Notes under the pieces: generated by a model
The model's input: the letters and a program-made list of their open reading frames with translations, nothing else
Database searches by the model: none
Told to the model about the DNA's origin: nothing
Position numbers and translations under genes: made by a program
Part shown: positions 26,692 through 34,833 of the stretch, in pieces
How positions within the stretch are numbered: the stretch's first letter is position 1
How the letters are laid out: the number at the start of each line of letters is the position of its first letter
Source of the DNA: Bradyrhizobium sp. 1
GTDB lineage: Bacteria; Pseudomonadota; Alphaproteobacteria; Rhizobiales; Xanthobacteraceae
Length of the DNA stretch: 64,000 nucleotides
NCBI RefSeq assembly: GCF_023073315.1
Contig: NZ_JADPJH010000014.1
Location: forward strand, 248,001-312,000
Direction: 5' to 3'

Positions 26692-27648
26692 ATGCGGGCC
26701 GCGATTGTTCATTCGTTTGGTTCTTCACCGAGCTTTGGCGAGTATGCAGAGCCTCGCGCGGGGGCTGGCGAGACGGTCATCAACGTTCTCGCCGCGCCCC
26801 TTAGTCCGATCGTGAAAAGCCTGGCCGCGGGCAAGCACTACACGAGCAACACCAGTTCGGGCGGTGCTGGCTTTGTCCCCGGCGTAGATGGGGTCGGGAT
26901 GAATTCCGCCGGAGAGCGGGTGTATTTCATGTTTCCCAAGCCACCATTCGGCTCCATGGCTGAGAAGTCGCTGGTCGCATCGAGCGCGACCGTGCCTGTG
27001 CCCGATGGTATTGACGACGCGCGGGCGGCCGCCGTCGTAACTGGCGGGCTCTCTTCCTGGGTCGCGCTCACGCGCCGCGCCAAGTTCGTGCGGAGCGAGG
27101 CCGTGCTGATTAACGGTGCGACCGGATCAGCGGGAAGTCTGGCGGTTCAGATCGCCTCCTATCTTGGCGCCAGCAGGATCATCGTGACCGGGCGAAATGC
27201 GACCAAGCTCGCCGCGTTCCCCAAGACGGTCGAGACAATTCAGCTGGACGAAAATGCGGACGCTTCGCTGCGGCGCGCGTTCTCCGAAAAGATCGATGTG
27301 GTCCTGGACTATCTCTGGGGAGAGCCCGCAACCAGAGTAATCACTGCAGCAACGGAAGGACGCGGATCTCGTAGCGGAGAACCTGCCCTTCGCTACGTCC
27401 AGCTTGGCTCAATCGCCGGAGAAACAATCCCGCTTTCGGCGCACGCGCTGCGCAGCTCTGGTCTGGAGATTCGTGGCAGTGGGATCGGCAGTCTCTCGAT
27501 GTCGGAACTGATCTCGGGAGCCGGAGAACTCCTGGCGGCTCTACCGGCCGGCGGTTTTGACACGCCTGTGAAGACGTTGCCACTAACCGCGATAGCCGAG
27601 GCTTGGGACGACGCTGCGGATGATCATCGGATTGTCTTCCGACCGTAG
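26692..27648 (+). CDS. MDR-family quinone oxidoreductase / zinc-free alcohol dehydrogenase-like
   Basis: This 318-residue medium-chain reductase has a GroES-like N-terminal domain (about 1-110, including GAGFVPGVDGVGMN) and a Rossmann domain with VLINGATGSAGSLAVQIASYLGAS (about 138-165). No structural or catalytic zinc cysteines are seen in the expected loop, in keeping with the quinone oxidoreductase branch. It reduces quinones or enones with NAD(P)H. It is translationally close to the QorB-like gene and presumably part of the same MarR-controlled unit. Confidence 0.85.
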   Translation: MRAAIVHSFGSSPSFGEYAEPRAGAGETVINVLAAPLSPIVKSLAAGKHYTSNTSSGGAGFVPGVDGVGMNSAGERVYFMFPKPPFGSMAEKSLVASSATVPVPDGIDDARAAAVVTGGLSSWVALTRRAKFVRSEAVLINGATGSAGSLAVQIASYLGASRIIVTGRNATKLAAFPKTVETIQLDENADASLRRAFSEKIDVVLDYLWGEPATRVITAATEGRGSRSGEPALRYVQLGSIAGETIPLSAHALRSSGLEIRGSGIGSLSMSELISGAGELLAALPAGGFDTPVKTLPLTAIAEAWDDAADDHRIVFRP

Positions 27649-27715
27649 ACCGGCTCAAGCTTCGGAGCCCCGATCGTTCGGCTGCACCTGAGCTGACGTC
27701 GGCACGACGATTCGC

Positions 27716-28189
27716 TCAGACCCCTGTAGCACTCTCTTCGTCTTCGAGCTTCTTGCGCAGCGCCTTCATGAGGCGACCGGCGGTCCTGACGTCTTCCATC
27801 GGCAGACCTTGCACAAGGGAGTTGATTCTGGGGGCATACAGGCGGATGGCCGCGTCGTAAGTCTTCTGTCCCTTGTCCGTGAGCACCACAAGGTGGGCGC
27901 GACGGTGATGTGGATTGGGTTCAAACGTAACGAGCCCTTCCTGGGCCAGGTCATTGACGATGCGCTGAACGTTCTGGCGGTTCGCTCCGAGGTCGCGGGC
28001 AAGCCACGCGACCGGCTGCGCGCGGTCTGCGGCTACGATTGCCCCCAGAATCTGCCAGCGGGCGCTGGTCAGGCCGAGCGGAGCCACCAGCCGATCGCCC
28101 CACGTCACGGTCAGGTTGTTGACCCTGAACAGATCGAGAATGAGATCGGTCAAGGCATCACCGGCCGGAGATCGCTTCGTAGCACGCAT
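27716..28189 (-). CDS. MarR family regulator of the quinone-reductase module
   Basis: This 157-residue winged-helix regulator has the DNA-binding region VAWLARDLGANRQNVQRIVNDLAQEGLVTFEPNPHHRRAHLVVLT (about residues 62-108). The Arg-Arg-Ala wing replaces the more usual DRR. It lies between the two-gene reductase unit and the divergent ABM gene. Its promoter contains a TGACA-N6-TGTCA palindrome that also occurs before the QorB-like gene, so autoregulation and control of both flanking units is the most economical reading. Confidence 0.9.
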   Translation of the reverse strand: MRATKRSPAGDALTDLILDLFRVNNLTVTWGDRLVAPLGLTSARWQILGAIVAADRAQPVAWLARDLGANRQNVQRIVNDLAQEGLVTFEPNPHHRRAHLVVLTDKGQKTYDAAIRLYAPRINSLVQGLPMEDVRTAGRLMKALRKKLEDEESATGV

Positions 28190-28197
28190 ATGTCACC

Positions 28198-28226
28198 ATA
28201 TAATTTGATTGACACCATGATGTCAA
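28198..28226 (-). promoter_or_regulatory. MarR promoter with -35 inside the shared operator
   Basis: On the minus strand TTGACA (28226-28221) is followed after 17 bases by TTATAT (28203-28198). The -35 is part of the palindrome at 28210-28225. Confidence 0.6.
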
Positions 28227-28237
28227 AATGATTATCT
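28209..28237 (+). promoter_or_regulatory. Promoter of the ABM gene with -35 inside the shared operator
   Basis: TTGACA (28209-28214), 17 bases, TTATCT (28232-28237). The operator TGACA-CCATGA-TGTCA (28210-28225) covers the -35 on both strands, so one bound dimer could shut both divergent promoters. Confidence 0.6.
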
Positions 28238-28250
28238 GTGGCATCGACAC

Positions 28251-28266
28251 CGACACCATCATGTCA
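28251..28266 (+). promoter_or_regulatory. Second TGACA-type operator in front of the ABM gene
   Basis: CGACA, CCATCA, TGTCA has the same spacing as the other two sites with one mismatch. It lies downstream of the predicted -10 and 26 bases before the start codon, where it would act as a roadblock. Confidence 0.55.
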
Positions 28267-28292
28267 CATTGAACCAGACGCCGGAGTTTGTC

Positions 28293-28661
28293 ATGCCCCT
28301 TATGCGCTCACTCGATGCTGTCTTCCCCATCGAACGCCAGCTGGAGCTTGACGCTTCTCCCGTCGTGTTGGTGAACGTCTTTACCCTCGACAGCGCTGAC
28401 GAGCAGACGTTCCTGCGTGCCTGGACCGATGATGCACAGTTCATGAAGCGGCAGCGGGGCTGCATCTCGATCCAGCTGCACCGCGCGATCGGCGCGAGCC
28501 CGACCTATCTCAACTACGCGGTCTGGGAATCGATGGCAGATTTTCGGGCTGCGTTCGGACATCCGGAATTCAGAACAAAGCTCACGGCTTACCCGGACTC
28601 AGCCGTCGCTGTCCCGCATCTTTTTCAGAAGGTCGGGGTGCCCGACATCTGCGTCGCATGA
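28293..28661 (+). CDS. ABM-type monooxygenase-fold protein
   Basis: About 122 residues. The PVVLVNVFTLDSADEQTFLRAWTDDAQFMKRQRGCISIQLHR core and NYAVWESMADFRAAFGHPEF are typical of the antibiotic biosynthesis monooxygenase fold (quinol oxidation or small-ligand binding). The ATG at 28293 is chosen because GGAG lies six bases upstream; an in-frame TTG eight codons earlier has no site. With two operator-like palindromes before it, it appears to be a target of the divergent MarR, matching a role in quinone metabolism. Confidence 0.83.
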   Translation: MPLMRSLDAVFPIERQLELDASPVVLVNVFTLDSADEQTFLRAWTDDAQFMKRQRGCISIQLHRAIGASPTYLNYAVWESMADFRAAFGHPEFRTKLTAYPDSAVAVPHLFQKVGVPDICVA

Positions 28662-28812
28662 GACGGCAGGATCGGCAATTGCAGGTCATGAACCGCTGAC
28701 CAAATTCGCCGCACCGAGATCCGGCGCACGATCCATGGCGTCCGCATCGCGCTCACCGCAGTCGTATCAGCGCTCGGATGCCGGCGGTCATCCGGTGGAA
28801 GGAACCAAAGCA

Positions 28813-29253
28813 ATGACCAAGGTGATTCATCCCATTGCAGGCGTGATCGCGCTTCTGACTATCTCGACATTTTGGCTCGCAACCGCGTTCAGCGAGCTTT
28901 TCGCATCCCAAGCCGTCATCACTGCCGTCAAGATCGCCATACCATGGGGCTTTCTTTTGCTGGTCCCGGCACTGGCCGTGACGGGGGGCACAGGCGTTAC
29001 GCTGGCGCAGGGTCGGAGAGCCGGTCTGGTCGGCGCGAAGGTCAAGCGAATGCCGTTTATCGCCGGCAACGGCATCCTGGTCCTCATCCCCGCCGCACTT
29101 TTTCTCGCACATAAGGCGAGCGCCGCCGAGCTTGATGCGCTCTTCTATGCGGTGCAGGCTCTCGAGCTTGCCGCCGGAGCTGTGAACATCACCTTGCTCG
29201 TGCTCAACATGCGGGACGGCTTGAGAATGAAACGTCGGTTCCGCCGCCCGTGA
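28813..29253 (+). CDS. Four-helix membrane protein, unknown function
   Basis: A 146-residue protein with four hydrophobic segments (PIAGVIALLTISTFWLA, IAIPWGFLLLVPALAVT, FIAGNGILVLIPAALFLA and AVQALELAAGAVNITLLVLNM) and a basic C terminus. It has the look of a small integral membrane protein of the cytochrome b561 or DoxX size class, but no histidine ligands are obvious, and I assign no family. It lies about 150 bases downstream of the ABM gene on the same strand and might be part of that transcript. Confidence 0.65.
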   Translation: MTKVIHPIAGVIALLTISTFWLATAFSELFASQAVITAVKIAIPWGFLLLVPALAVTGGTGVTLAQGRRAGLVGAKVKRMPFIAGNGILVLIPAALFLAHKASAAELDALFYAVQALELAAGAVNITLLVLNMRDGLRMKRRFRRP

Positions 29254-29265
29254 GAAGCGAAGCGC

Positions 29266-30441
29266 CTACCGCTCCACCTCGAACCTCAGCCCTGCATTCT
29301 CCCGCAGCCGCTTGATCAGCTTGTGCTGCATCGCTGCGCCTGGCGTCCAGAGACCGGCCGGGACATCAGGCGTGTCGCGCAACAGGCAGATCGCGCATTC
29401 GGAAATCATCTTCGCCGTTGACGCATAGCCGGGATCGAGATCGCCCTTCACCGCCGCGCGAACCTGGCGGCCATCGGGCGCAATTGCGACATAGAGCAGG
29501 TCGTAATGCCCGTTCTCGCGCTCTTCCTTCGACGGTCCCTCGCCGGGCTTGAGCGCCTCCGGGCCGGTCTTTTCGCTGTTGGCCGCCATGACGAGCTTCG
29601 CGTTAACCTGCCCCTCATCGCCTGCCCCCGTCAGCACCATCTCGTCGTAGACAAAATCCCTGCCATACGGGAATCCCATCAGCATGTTGGAGCGATGGAC
29701 ATTGCGCGTGTTGAGGATCGCCATCGCGAACGGGGCGGACCAGGATTGCAAATCCTCCTCGAAAACGGGCTTGTTGCCGCGCGGCTGTTTCGGCCCTTCG
29801 AAGCCGGGTGTGAATGCAAAGGGGTCCTTGAGGATCGACACCAGGCTGAGGTCCTGCGCGACCGCTTCGAAGGTGACCCTTGCACTTGCCGAGGTGCCGC
29901 CGGAGAACTTCCAGCTGATGCCGCGGACGCGCCCCTTGACGCGCGGTGCCGGCGCTCCGAACACGCGCCTTGCTTCTTCCTGAACGAAGAACGCACCGAG
30001 CTCGAACGGGATGGAATCGAAGCCGCAGGAGAACATGATGCGCGCGCCGCTCGCCTTGGCGGCCGCCTCGTGCTTGTCGATCATCTGCTTCAGCCAGATC
30101 GGCTCGCCACAGAGATCCATGTAGTCGGTGCCCGACGCGACGCAGGCGGCGAGCAGATCGGATCCGTAAAGCTGGTAAGGACCGACAGTGGTGACGACCA
30201 GCCTCGCCTGATCGACCATCGCGCGCAACGACGCGGGATCGGCTGCGTCCGCAACAATGAGCGGCGTCTCCGCGGGCGCGCCGATCGCATCGCGAACGGA
30301 GGCGAGCTTGCCTCTGCTGCGCCCCGCCATCGCCCATGTCGGGGCGCCGTCGCCGACATAATGCGCGGCGAGGTACTCGGCAACGAGCTGGCCGGTGTAA
30401 CCGGTTGCGCCGTAGACGACGATGTCGAGCTTCGCGGACAC
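29266..30441 (-). CDS. Saccharopine dehydrogenase-like / trans-acting enoyl reductase family protein (paralogue 2)
   Basis: A 391-residue protein with an N-terminal Rossmann motif (DIVVYGATGYTGQLVAEYLA) and the DLCGEPIWLKQMIDKHEAAAKASGARIMFSCGFDSIPFELG block typical of the saccharopine-dehydrogenase-like oxidoreductases that include mycobacterial trans-acting enoyl reductases. These act on lipid or polyketide intermediates with NAD(P)H; the substrate here is unknown. It lies 13 bases downstream of a close paralogue, and roughly three quarters of residues match by eye, so a tandem duplication is clear. Confidence 0.87.
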   Translation of the reverse strand: MSAKLDIVVYGATGYTGQLVAEYLAAHYVGDGAPTWAMAGRSRGKLASVRDAIGAPAETPLIVADAADPASLRAMVDQARLVVTTVGPYQLYGSDLLAACVASGTDYMDLCGEPIWLKQMIDKHEAAAKASGARIMFSCGFDSIPFELGAFFVQEEARRVFGAPAPRVKGRVRGISWKFSGGTSASARVTFEAVAQDLSLVSILKDPFAFTPGFEGPKQPRGNKPVFEEDLQSWSAPFAMAILNTRNVHRSNMLMGFPYGRDFVYDEMVLTGAGDEGQVNAKLVMAANSEKTGPEALKPGEGPSKEERENGHYDLLYVAIAPDGRQVRAAVKGDLDPGYASTAKMISECAICLLRDTPDVPAGLWTPGAAMQHKLIKRLRENAGLRFEVER

Positions 30442-30454
30442 GGATCGATCGGCC

Positions 30455-31633
30455 TTATGCTTCCACTGCGAAAGTCAGCCCCGCATTGTCACGCAGCCGC
30501 TTGATCAGCTTGTGCTGCATCGCTGCGCCCGGCGTCCAGAAGCCGGCCGGGACATCTGTCACCTCACGCAGCATGCACATCGCGCATTCGGAGATCATCT
30601 TCGAGGTCGAGCCGTAGCCGGGATCGCGGTCGCCGGTGACGCCTGCGCGAACCATGCGGCCGTCGGGCGCGATCGCGACATAGAGCAAATTGAAGAGCCC
30701 GTTCTCGCGCTCTTCCTTCGACGGTCCCTCGCCCGGCTTCGGCGCATTCGGGCCGGTCTTTTCGCTGTTGGCCGCCATGACACGCTTGGCATTGGCCTCA
30801 CCGTTCTCGCCGGGCCCCGTCAAAACCATCTCGTCGTAAACAAAATCCTGGCCGTAGGGAAAGCCCATCAGCATGTTGGAGCGATGGACGTTGCGGGTAT
30901 TGATCAGCGCCATCATGAACGGCGCGGCCCAGGATTGCAGGTCCTCCTCGAGCAGCGACCTGTTGCCCTTCGGCTGCTTCGGACCGGTGAATCCAGGCGT
31001 CAGCGCGAACGGGTCGTTCAGGATCGCGATCAGGCTGATGTCTTTGGCAACAGCATCGAAGGTCGCCTTCGCGCTCGCCGCGGTGCCGCCCGACAGCGTG
31101 CCGCGCATGTCGCGCACGCGGCCTTTCACGCGCGATGCCGGCGCGCCGAATACGCGCTTGGCCTCTTCCTGTACAACAAAGGCACCGAGCTCGAACGGCA
31201 CGGAATCGAAGCCGCAGGAAAACACGATGCGCGCGCCGCTCTCCTTGGCTTCCGCCTCGTACTTGTCGATCATCTGCCGCATCCAGATCGGCTCACCGCA
31301 GAGATCGAAATAATCCGTGCCGGTGGCAACGCAGGCCGCGAGCAATTCTTCGCCATAGAGCTGATACGGACCGACGGTGGTGATGACAGACATCGTCTGC
31401 TCCGCCATCGCCTTCAGCGAGGCGGCGTCCGACGCATCCGCGACGATCAACGGCGTATTCCCGGGCGCACCGACCGCATCGCGAACCGACTTCAACTTGC
31501 CGAGGCTACGGCCTGCCATCGCCCATTTGAGCTGCTTGTCGCCCTTGTAATGCTGGGTCAGATATTCGGCGACGAGCTGACCGGTGAAACCGGTCGCGCC
31601 GTAGACAACGATATCGAATTTCGCAGAGCTCAT
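30455..31633 (-). CDS. Saccharopine dehydrogenase-like / trans-acting enoyl reductase family protein (paralogue 1)
   Basis: A 392-residue paralogue of the next downstream gene, with the same Rossmann motif (DIVVYGATGFTGQLVAEYL) and the DLCGEPIWMRQMIDKYEAEAKESGARIVFSCGFDSVPFELG block. Both copies keep the full length and all visible motifs, so neither looks like a pseudogene; differences are concentrated around residues 30-40, 170-200 and 230-240 and may alter the acyl substrate. It starts 10 bases after the DUF169 gene, giving a three-gene unit. Confidence 0.87.
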   Translation of the reverse strand: MSSAKFDIVVYGATGFTGQLVAEYLTQHYKGDKQLKWAMAGRSLGKLKSVRDAVGAPGNTPLIVADASDAASLKAMAEQTMSVITTVGPYQLYGEELLAACVATGTDYFDLCGEPIWMRQMIDKYEAEAKESGARIVFSCGFDSVPFELGAFVVQEEAKRVFGAPASRVKGRVRDMRGTLSGGTAASAKATFDAVAKDISLIAILNDPFALTPGFTGPKQPKGNRSLLEEDLQSWAAPFMMALINTRNVHRSNMLMGFPYGQDFVYDEMVLTGPGENGEANAKRVMAANSEKTGPNAPKPGEGPSKEERENGLFNLLYVAIAPDGRMVRAGVTGDRDPGYGSTSKMISECAMCMLREVTDVPAGFWTPGAAMQHKLIKRLRDNAGLTFAVEA

Positions 31634-31643
31634 GGTCGGCCTT

Positions 31644-32426
31644 TTATTTCTTTGCGTAACTCACGCCCATGCCGGCACGGACGTCGCTTTGAATACCATA
31701 GGGCGGGATCGGATAGCGCAGGCCGTTCTTCGCCAGCGCCTTCATGCCCTCGACCGCCTTGGCGAGATGCGCAGGCTTCAGCGCCATCAGCATCTCCTCG
31801 TCCGGCACGCCGCCATAGCGCCGTTCGGCATAGCATGGCAAGGACAGGCTGGGCTCGCCGCTCTTGAGCGCCCGTCCCCAGGAATCCGCGCAAGCGGTTT
31901 CGCCGACCACGCCCCATTCGAACTTCTTGTAGCCGGTATATTGCAGCCCGTTGATCAGGATGATCATCTGCCCGGGCGTCGCGTAGACGAGGCAGATGTC
32001 GGGCGGATCGAGCCTTCCGCTGGCGAGCGGACTGACCGCGAGCGCCTGATAGTGCCCGAACGGAACCACGTCCAGCGCCTCCTGGCGCTTGCGCGCGTCT
32101 TCTGCCGTGCCGTGCCAGACCCCGACATAGTTCTCGCCGGCAAGCCATTTTTCGTCCTGCGGTGCGAGACCGATCACCGCGCGGCACTGCGCACCGACGA
32201 GATCGTCGCCGGTGATGCCGACGGTCCAGCCGAGCCGCGAAGCCATGCTGACGATCTGGTCGGTGGTGTGGACCGCATTCGGCCGACGGATTTTCGGGAT
32301 CGCTTCCATGTCCGCAGCCTGCGCGAACAGCTTCATGCCGATGACCGTCGTCTTCAGCCGCAACAGGCTGTTGAGATCGGCGACGAGGCCGGCAAGATCG
32401 ATTGGTTCAGCGGCCTGCTGCTGCAT
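31644..32426 (-). CDS. DUF169 family protein
   Basis: A 260-residue protein with the DUF169 outline: an N-terminal helical part (DLNSLLRLKTTVIGMKLFA), a central cysteine region (DDLVGAQCRAVIGL), the VYATPGQMIILINGLQYTGY segment and LSLPCYAERRYGGVPDEEMLMALKP. The family appears in aromatic- or metal-linked gene clusters but has no settled activity; conserved cysteines may bind a metal or heme. It heads a short operon with the two saccharopine-dehydrogenase-like genes. Confidence 0.85.
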   Translation of the reverse strand: MQQQAAEPIDLAGLVADLNSLLRLKTTVIGMKLFAQAADMEAIPKIRRPNAVHTTDQIVSMASRLGWTVGITGDDLVGAQCRAVIGLAPQDEKWLAGENYVGVWHGTAEDARKRQEALDVVPFGHYQALAVSPLASGRLDPPDICLVYATPGQMIILINGLQYTGYKKFEWGVVGETACADSWGRALKSGEPSLSLPCYAERRYGGVPDEEMLMALKPAHLAKAVEGMKALAKNGLRYPIPPYGIQSDVRAGMGVSYAKK

Positions 32427-32486
32427 GACGTCCTCCCGGCCCGGCGGTCACGCGCCGGTCTGTGTTCTTGTTGTACGGCTCTCGTT

Positions 32487-33290
32487 TTAGTCCTTGCCCG
32501 GTCCCGGAAGCAACTCGCCGGTGCGCCCCATGACGCGATACGCCAAAAGGCCGATCCATTCGCGCACGGCGACGTCGGTCTTGCCGAGCCCATCGGCGCC
32601 ATTGCGCGTGAACGCGAAAAGCTCGTCGCGCCCGCCCATCCGCCAGTCGACCGGATAGGCCTCGACGTCAAATCCGGCCTTGCGAAAAATCCCCATCGAG
32701 CGCGGCATGTGGAAGGCGGAGGTGACCAGCAGCCACCGCTCGCCCGGTTTCGGTGCCACCAGCTGTTTCGTGAAGATCGCATTCTCCCAGGTGTTGCGGG
32801 AGTCGCGCTCGAGGATCAGCCGCTCCTTCGGGATACCCAGGCTCTCCAGGATCGGCGCGGAGTAGTCGGCTTCCCTCGCCTCGGTCGAGATCAGGTTCGC
32901 CGTGCCTCCGGTGAAGACGATGCGCGCATTCGGATAGCGGCGCGCAAGCTCGGCCGGCGCCAGCATGCGATCGGCGGCGTGCGAGACCACCGGCGTGCGA
33001 TGCGCCGCCGACAAATCGGTATCGACGGAACCGCCGAGCACGATGATGCCGTCGGGCGCCCCGCGCGACCGGTCCCATGCCGGAAAGCGCGACTCCAGCG
33101 GATAAAGCAGGAGATTGCCGAGCGGCGAGAACGTGGCGAGCACAAGCAGGACCAGGGTGGTCACGGCCAGCTTGCGGCCGAGCGCGGCAAAGCGCGTCAC
33201 CATCAGCACGAGCGACAGGATTCCGAGCTCGACCAGGAGATTGATCGGGAGCAGCGCAATCCCGAGGGTCTTGGAAAGGACGAAGTACAG
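32487..33290 (-). CDS. YdcF/SanA-like DUF218 membrane protein with a probable CTG start
   Basis: An inner-membrane protein with two N-terminal hydrophobic stretches and a DUF218 domain (DGIIVLGGSVDTD, RIVFTGGTANL, DSRNTWENA, LVTSAFHMPRSMGIFRKAG). YdcF-like proteins act in envelope or peptidoglycan homeostasis. The conventional start is a GTG at 33209, but the frame continues upstream into LYFVLSKTLGIALLPINLLV, which looks like the usual N terminus of this family (M-F-F-V-L-S-K-T-L-G in relatives as I recall). That peptide begins with CTG at 33290-33288, five bases after a GAGG site; no ATG, GTG or TTG fits further up. Confidence 0.75.
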   Translation of the reverse strand: MYFVLSKTLGIALLPINLLVELGILSLVLMVTRFAALGRKLAVTTLVLLVLATFSPLGNLLLYPLESRFPAWDRSRGAPDGIIVLGGSVDTDLSAAHRTPVVSHAADRMLAPAELARRYPNARIVFTGGTANLISTEAREADYSAPILESLGIPKERLILERDSRNTWENAIFTKQLVAPKPGERWLLVTSAFHMPRSMGIFRKAGFDVEAYPVDWRMGGRDELFAFTRNGADGLGKTDVAVREWIGLLAYRVMGRTGELLPGPGKD

Positions 33291-33316
33291 GGGAGCCTCG
33301 CTGGGATGATCGTGCG

Positions 33317-33394
33317 ATACCCGGGCTTGACCGGCCCGTCCATCTTCAGAAATCTTCTTGAAAGAGGATCGATCGCCCGGTCAAGCCCGGGCAT
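33317..33394. repeat. Bradyrhizobial-type palindromic repeat (family A, divergent copy)
   Basis: Inverted arms (33319-33341 and 33371-33392) share the CCCGGGCTTGACCGG core with the copies at 22.4 and 58.3 kb, but the ATCCAGTA element is altered. It separates the divergent ydcF-like and acetamidase genes, where it must coexist with both promoters. Confidence 0.65.
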
Positions 33395-33422
33395 AACAAG
33401 TCAAACTGATTGGACGCGGCAA

Positions 33423-34364
33423 ATGACCCATCACCACCTGCATTCCAGCCCCGAGACCTGCCATTGGGGCTTCTTCGAAGCCGCGCTCAAGCCCGTCCTC
33501 ACCGTCAAAAGCGGCGACGAGGTCACGGTCGACACCATCAGCGGCGGTCCCGACATGCTGCCCGACCGCGACACATTCCATATTCCGCCGGAGATGTACG
33601 AGGTTCACGCCAAAAGCGAGCGCATGCTGCCCGGTCACATCCTCACCGGCCCGATCGCGGTCGAGGGCGCCGAGCCCGGCGACGTGCTCGCGGTCGAGAT
33701 CCTCGACGTCCAGCTCCGGCAGGATTGGGGCTGGAACATGATCAGGCCGCTGTCGGGCACCCTGCCCGACGATTTCCACGAGACGCGCATCCTCAACATC
33801 CCGCTGGACCGGTCGCGCATGGTCGGCCGAATGCCCTGGGGACTCGACCTGCCGCTCAAACCGTTCTTCGGCGTGATGGGCGTGTCGCCGCCGCCGGCCT
33901 GGGGCCGTATCTCCTCGCTGGTCCCGCGCGCCATGGGCGGCAATCTCGACAACAAGGAGCTCGGCGCGGGTGCGACGCTGTACCTGCCGGTGTTCGTGCC
34001 GGGCGCGATGTTCTCCTGCGGCGACGGGCACGGCGTGCAGGGCGACGGCGAGGTCTGCGTCACCGCGATCGAGACCGCGCTCCAGGGCCGCTTCCGCCTG
34101 ACGCTGCGCAAGGACCTCAGATTCGATTATCCCCGCGCCGAGACGGCGACGCATTACATGACCATGGCGATGGACCCCGACCTCGACCAATGCGCGGTGC
34201 GTGCACTCCGTGACATGATCGTGCTGCTCGGCGAGAGGCGAAACCTGTCGCGCGAGGACGCCTACACGCTGTGCAGCCTGGCCGCCGATCTCAGGGTGAC
34301 CCAGACCGTCAACGGCTCCAAGGGCATCCATTGCATGATCGAAAAGGCGATCGTGCACGGCTGA
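33423..34364 (+). CDS. Acetamidase/formamidase family amidohydrolase
   Basis: This 313-residue FmdA_AmdA-type enzyme hydrolyses short amides such as formamide or acetamide to ammonia and the acid. Visible motifs are KSGDEVTVDTISGG, HILTGPIAVEGAEPGDVLAVEI, the long MPWGLDLPLKPFFGVMGVSPP segment and CGDGHGVQGDGEVC, which carries metal-ligand candidates. The ATG giving MTHHHLHSSPETCHWGFFE starts the conserved region; an upstream open frame is an artefact. No urea or amide transporter is adjacent. Confidence 0.9.
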   Translation: MTHHHLHSSPETCHWGFFEAALKPVLTVKSGDEVTVDTISGGPDMLPDRDTFHIPPEMYEVHAKSERMLPGHILTGPIAVEGAEPGDVLAVEILDVQLRQDWGWNMIRPLSGTLPDDFHETRILNIPLDRSRMVGRMPWGLDLPLKPFFGVMGVSPPPAWGRISSLVPRAMGGNLDNKELGAGATLYLPVFVPGAMFSCGDGHGVQGDGEVCVTAIETALQGRFRLTLRKDLRFDYPRAETATHYMTMAMDPDLDQCAVRALRDMIVLLGERRNLSREDAYTLCSLAADLRVTQTVNGSKGIHCMIEKAIVHG

Positions 34365-34563
34365 GCCGGCCCGCATCCCCTCAACCGTTGACGCCGCGCC
34401 GCCGCCCGCAGTCCCGCGCGGGCCGCGGCCTTGCGTCAATTTTCGCCAGCGATTCCAATTGGCTGGACCACCGCATGAGTCCGGATTTGACTTCTACCCC
34501 CGAACCTAAATAGAGTCTTAATCGTTACTTTTATGTACCTGCGTAAGAGGCTAGCGTTTAGGC

Positions 34564-34761
34564 ATGGCCACCGAAAAAGCCGAGACTGACCGCATTCCCG
34601 TAACCTTGGCGCTCTCGACTATCACCTATTTGGAGAAGTTGGTGAGACAGGGCACCCACGGCACCAGCGTTCCCGGCGTCGCACGAACACTGATCGAGGA
34701 AGGCATCCGTCTCGCCATCAAGGACGGGCTTTTGTCGATTCGCGACAACGGCAGAACGTGA
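34564..34761 (+). CDS. Small ribbon-helix-helix-like protein
   Basis: A 65-residue protein beginning MATEKAETDRIPVTLALSTI, followed by helices (YLEKLVRQG, VARTLIEEGIRLAIKDGLL). The strand-helix-helix order resembles CopG/Arc-type DNA-binding proteins, but no partner toxin is present, and the assignment is by pattern only. It has good codon usage and lies 72 bases upstream of gcrA on the same strand. Confidence 0.65.
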   Translation: MATEKAETDRIPVTLALSTITYLEKLVRQGTHGTSVPGVARTLIEEGIRLAIKDGLLSIRDNGRT

Positions 34762-34833
34762 GCGCGCGCCGGACGTGAGGCGGACGGATCTCGAGAGGCG
34801 GATGGCCGACATCTGCAACCTGGGACCGCTACA

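Noticed and set aside
29506..31867. Long plus-strand frames antisense to the saccharopine-dehydrogenase-like genes
   Set aside because: Both appear at the same place over each paralogue, as expected for mirror frames of duplicated genes; codon usage is atypical.
31632..33422. Long plus-strand open frame in front of the acetamidase
   Set aside because: It lies antisense to the DUF169 and ydcF-like genes; only its last part, from 33423, encodes the amidohydrolase.
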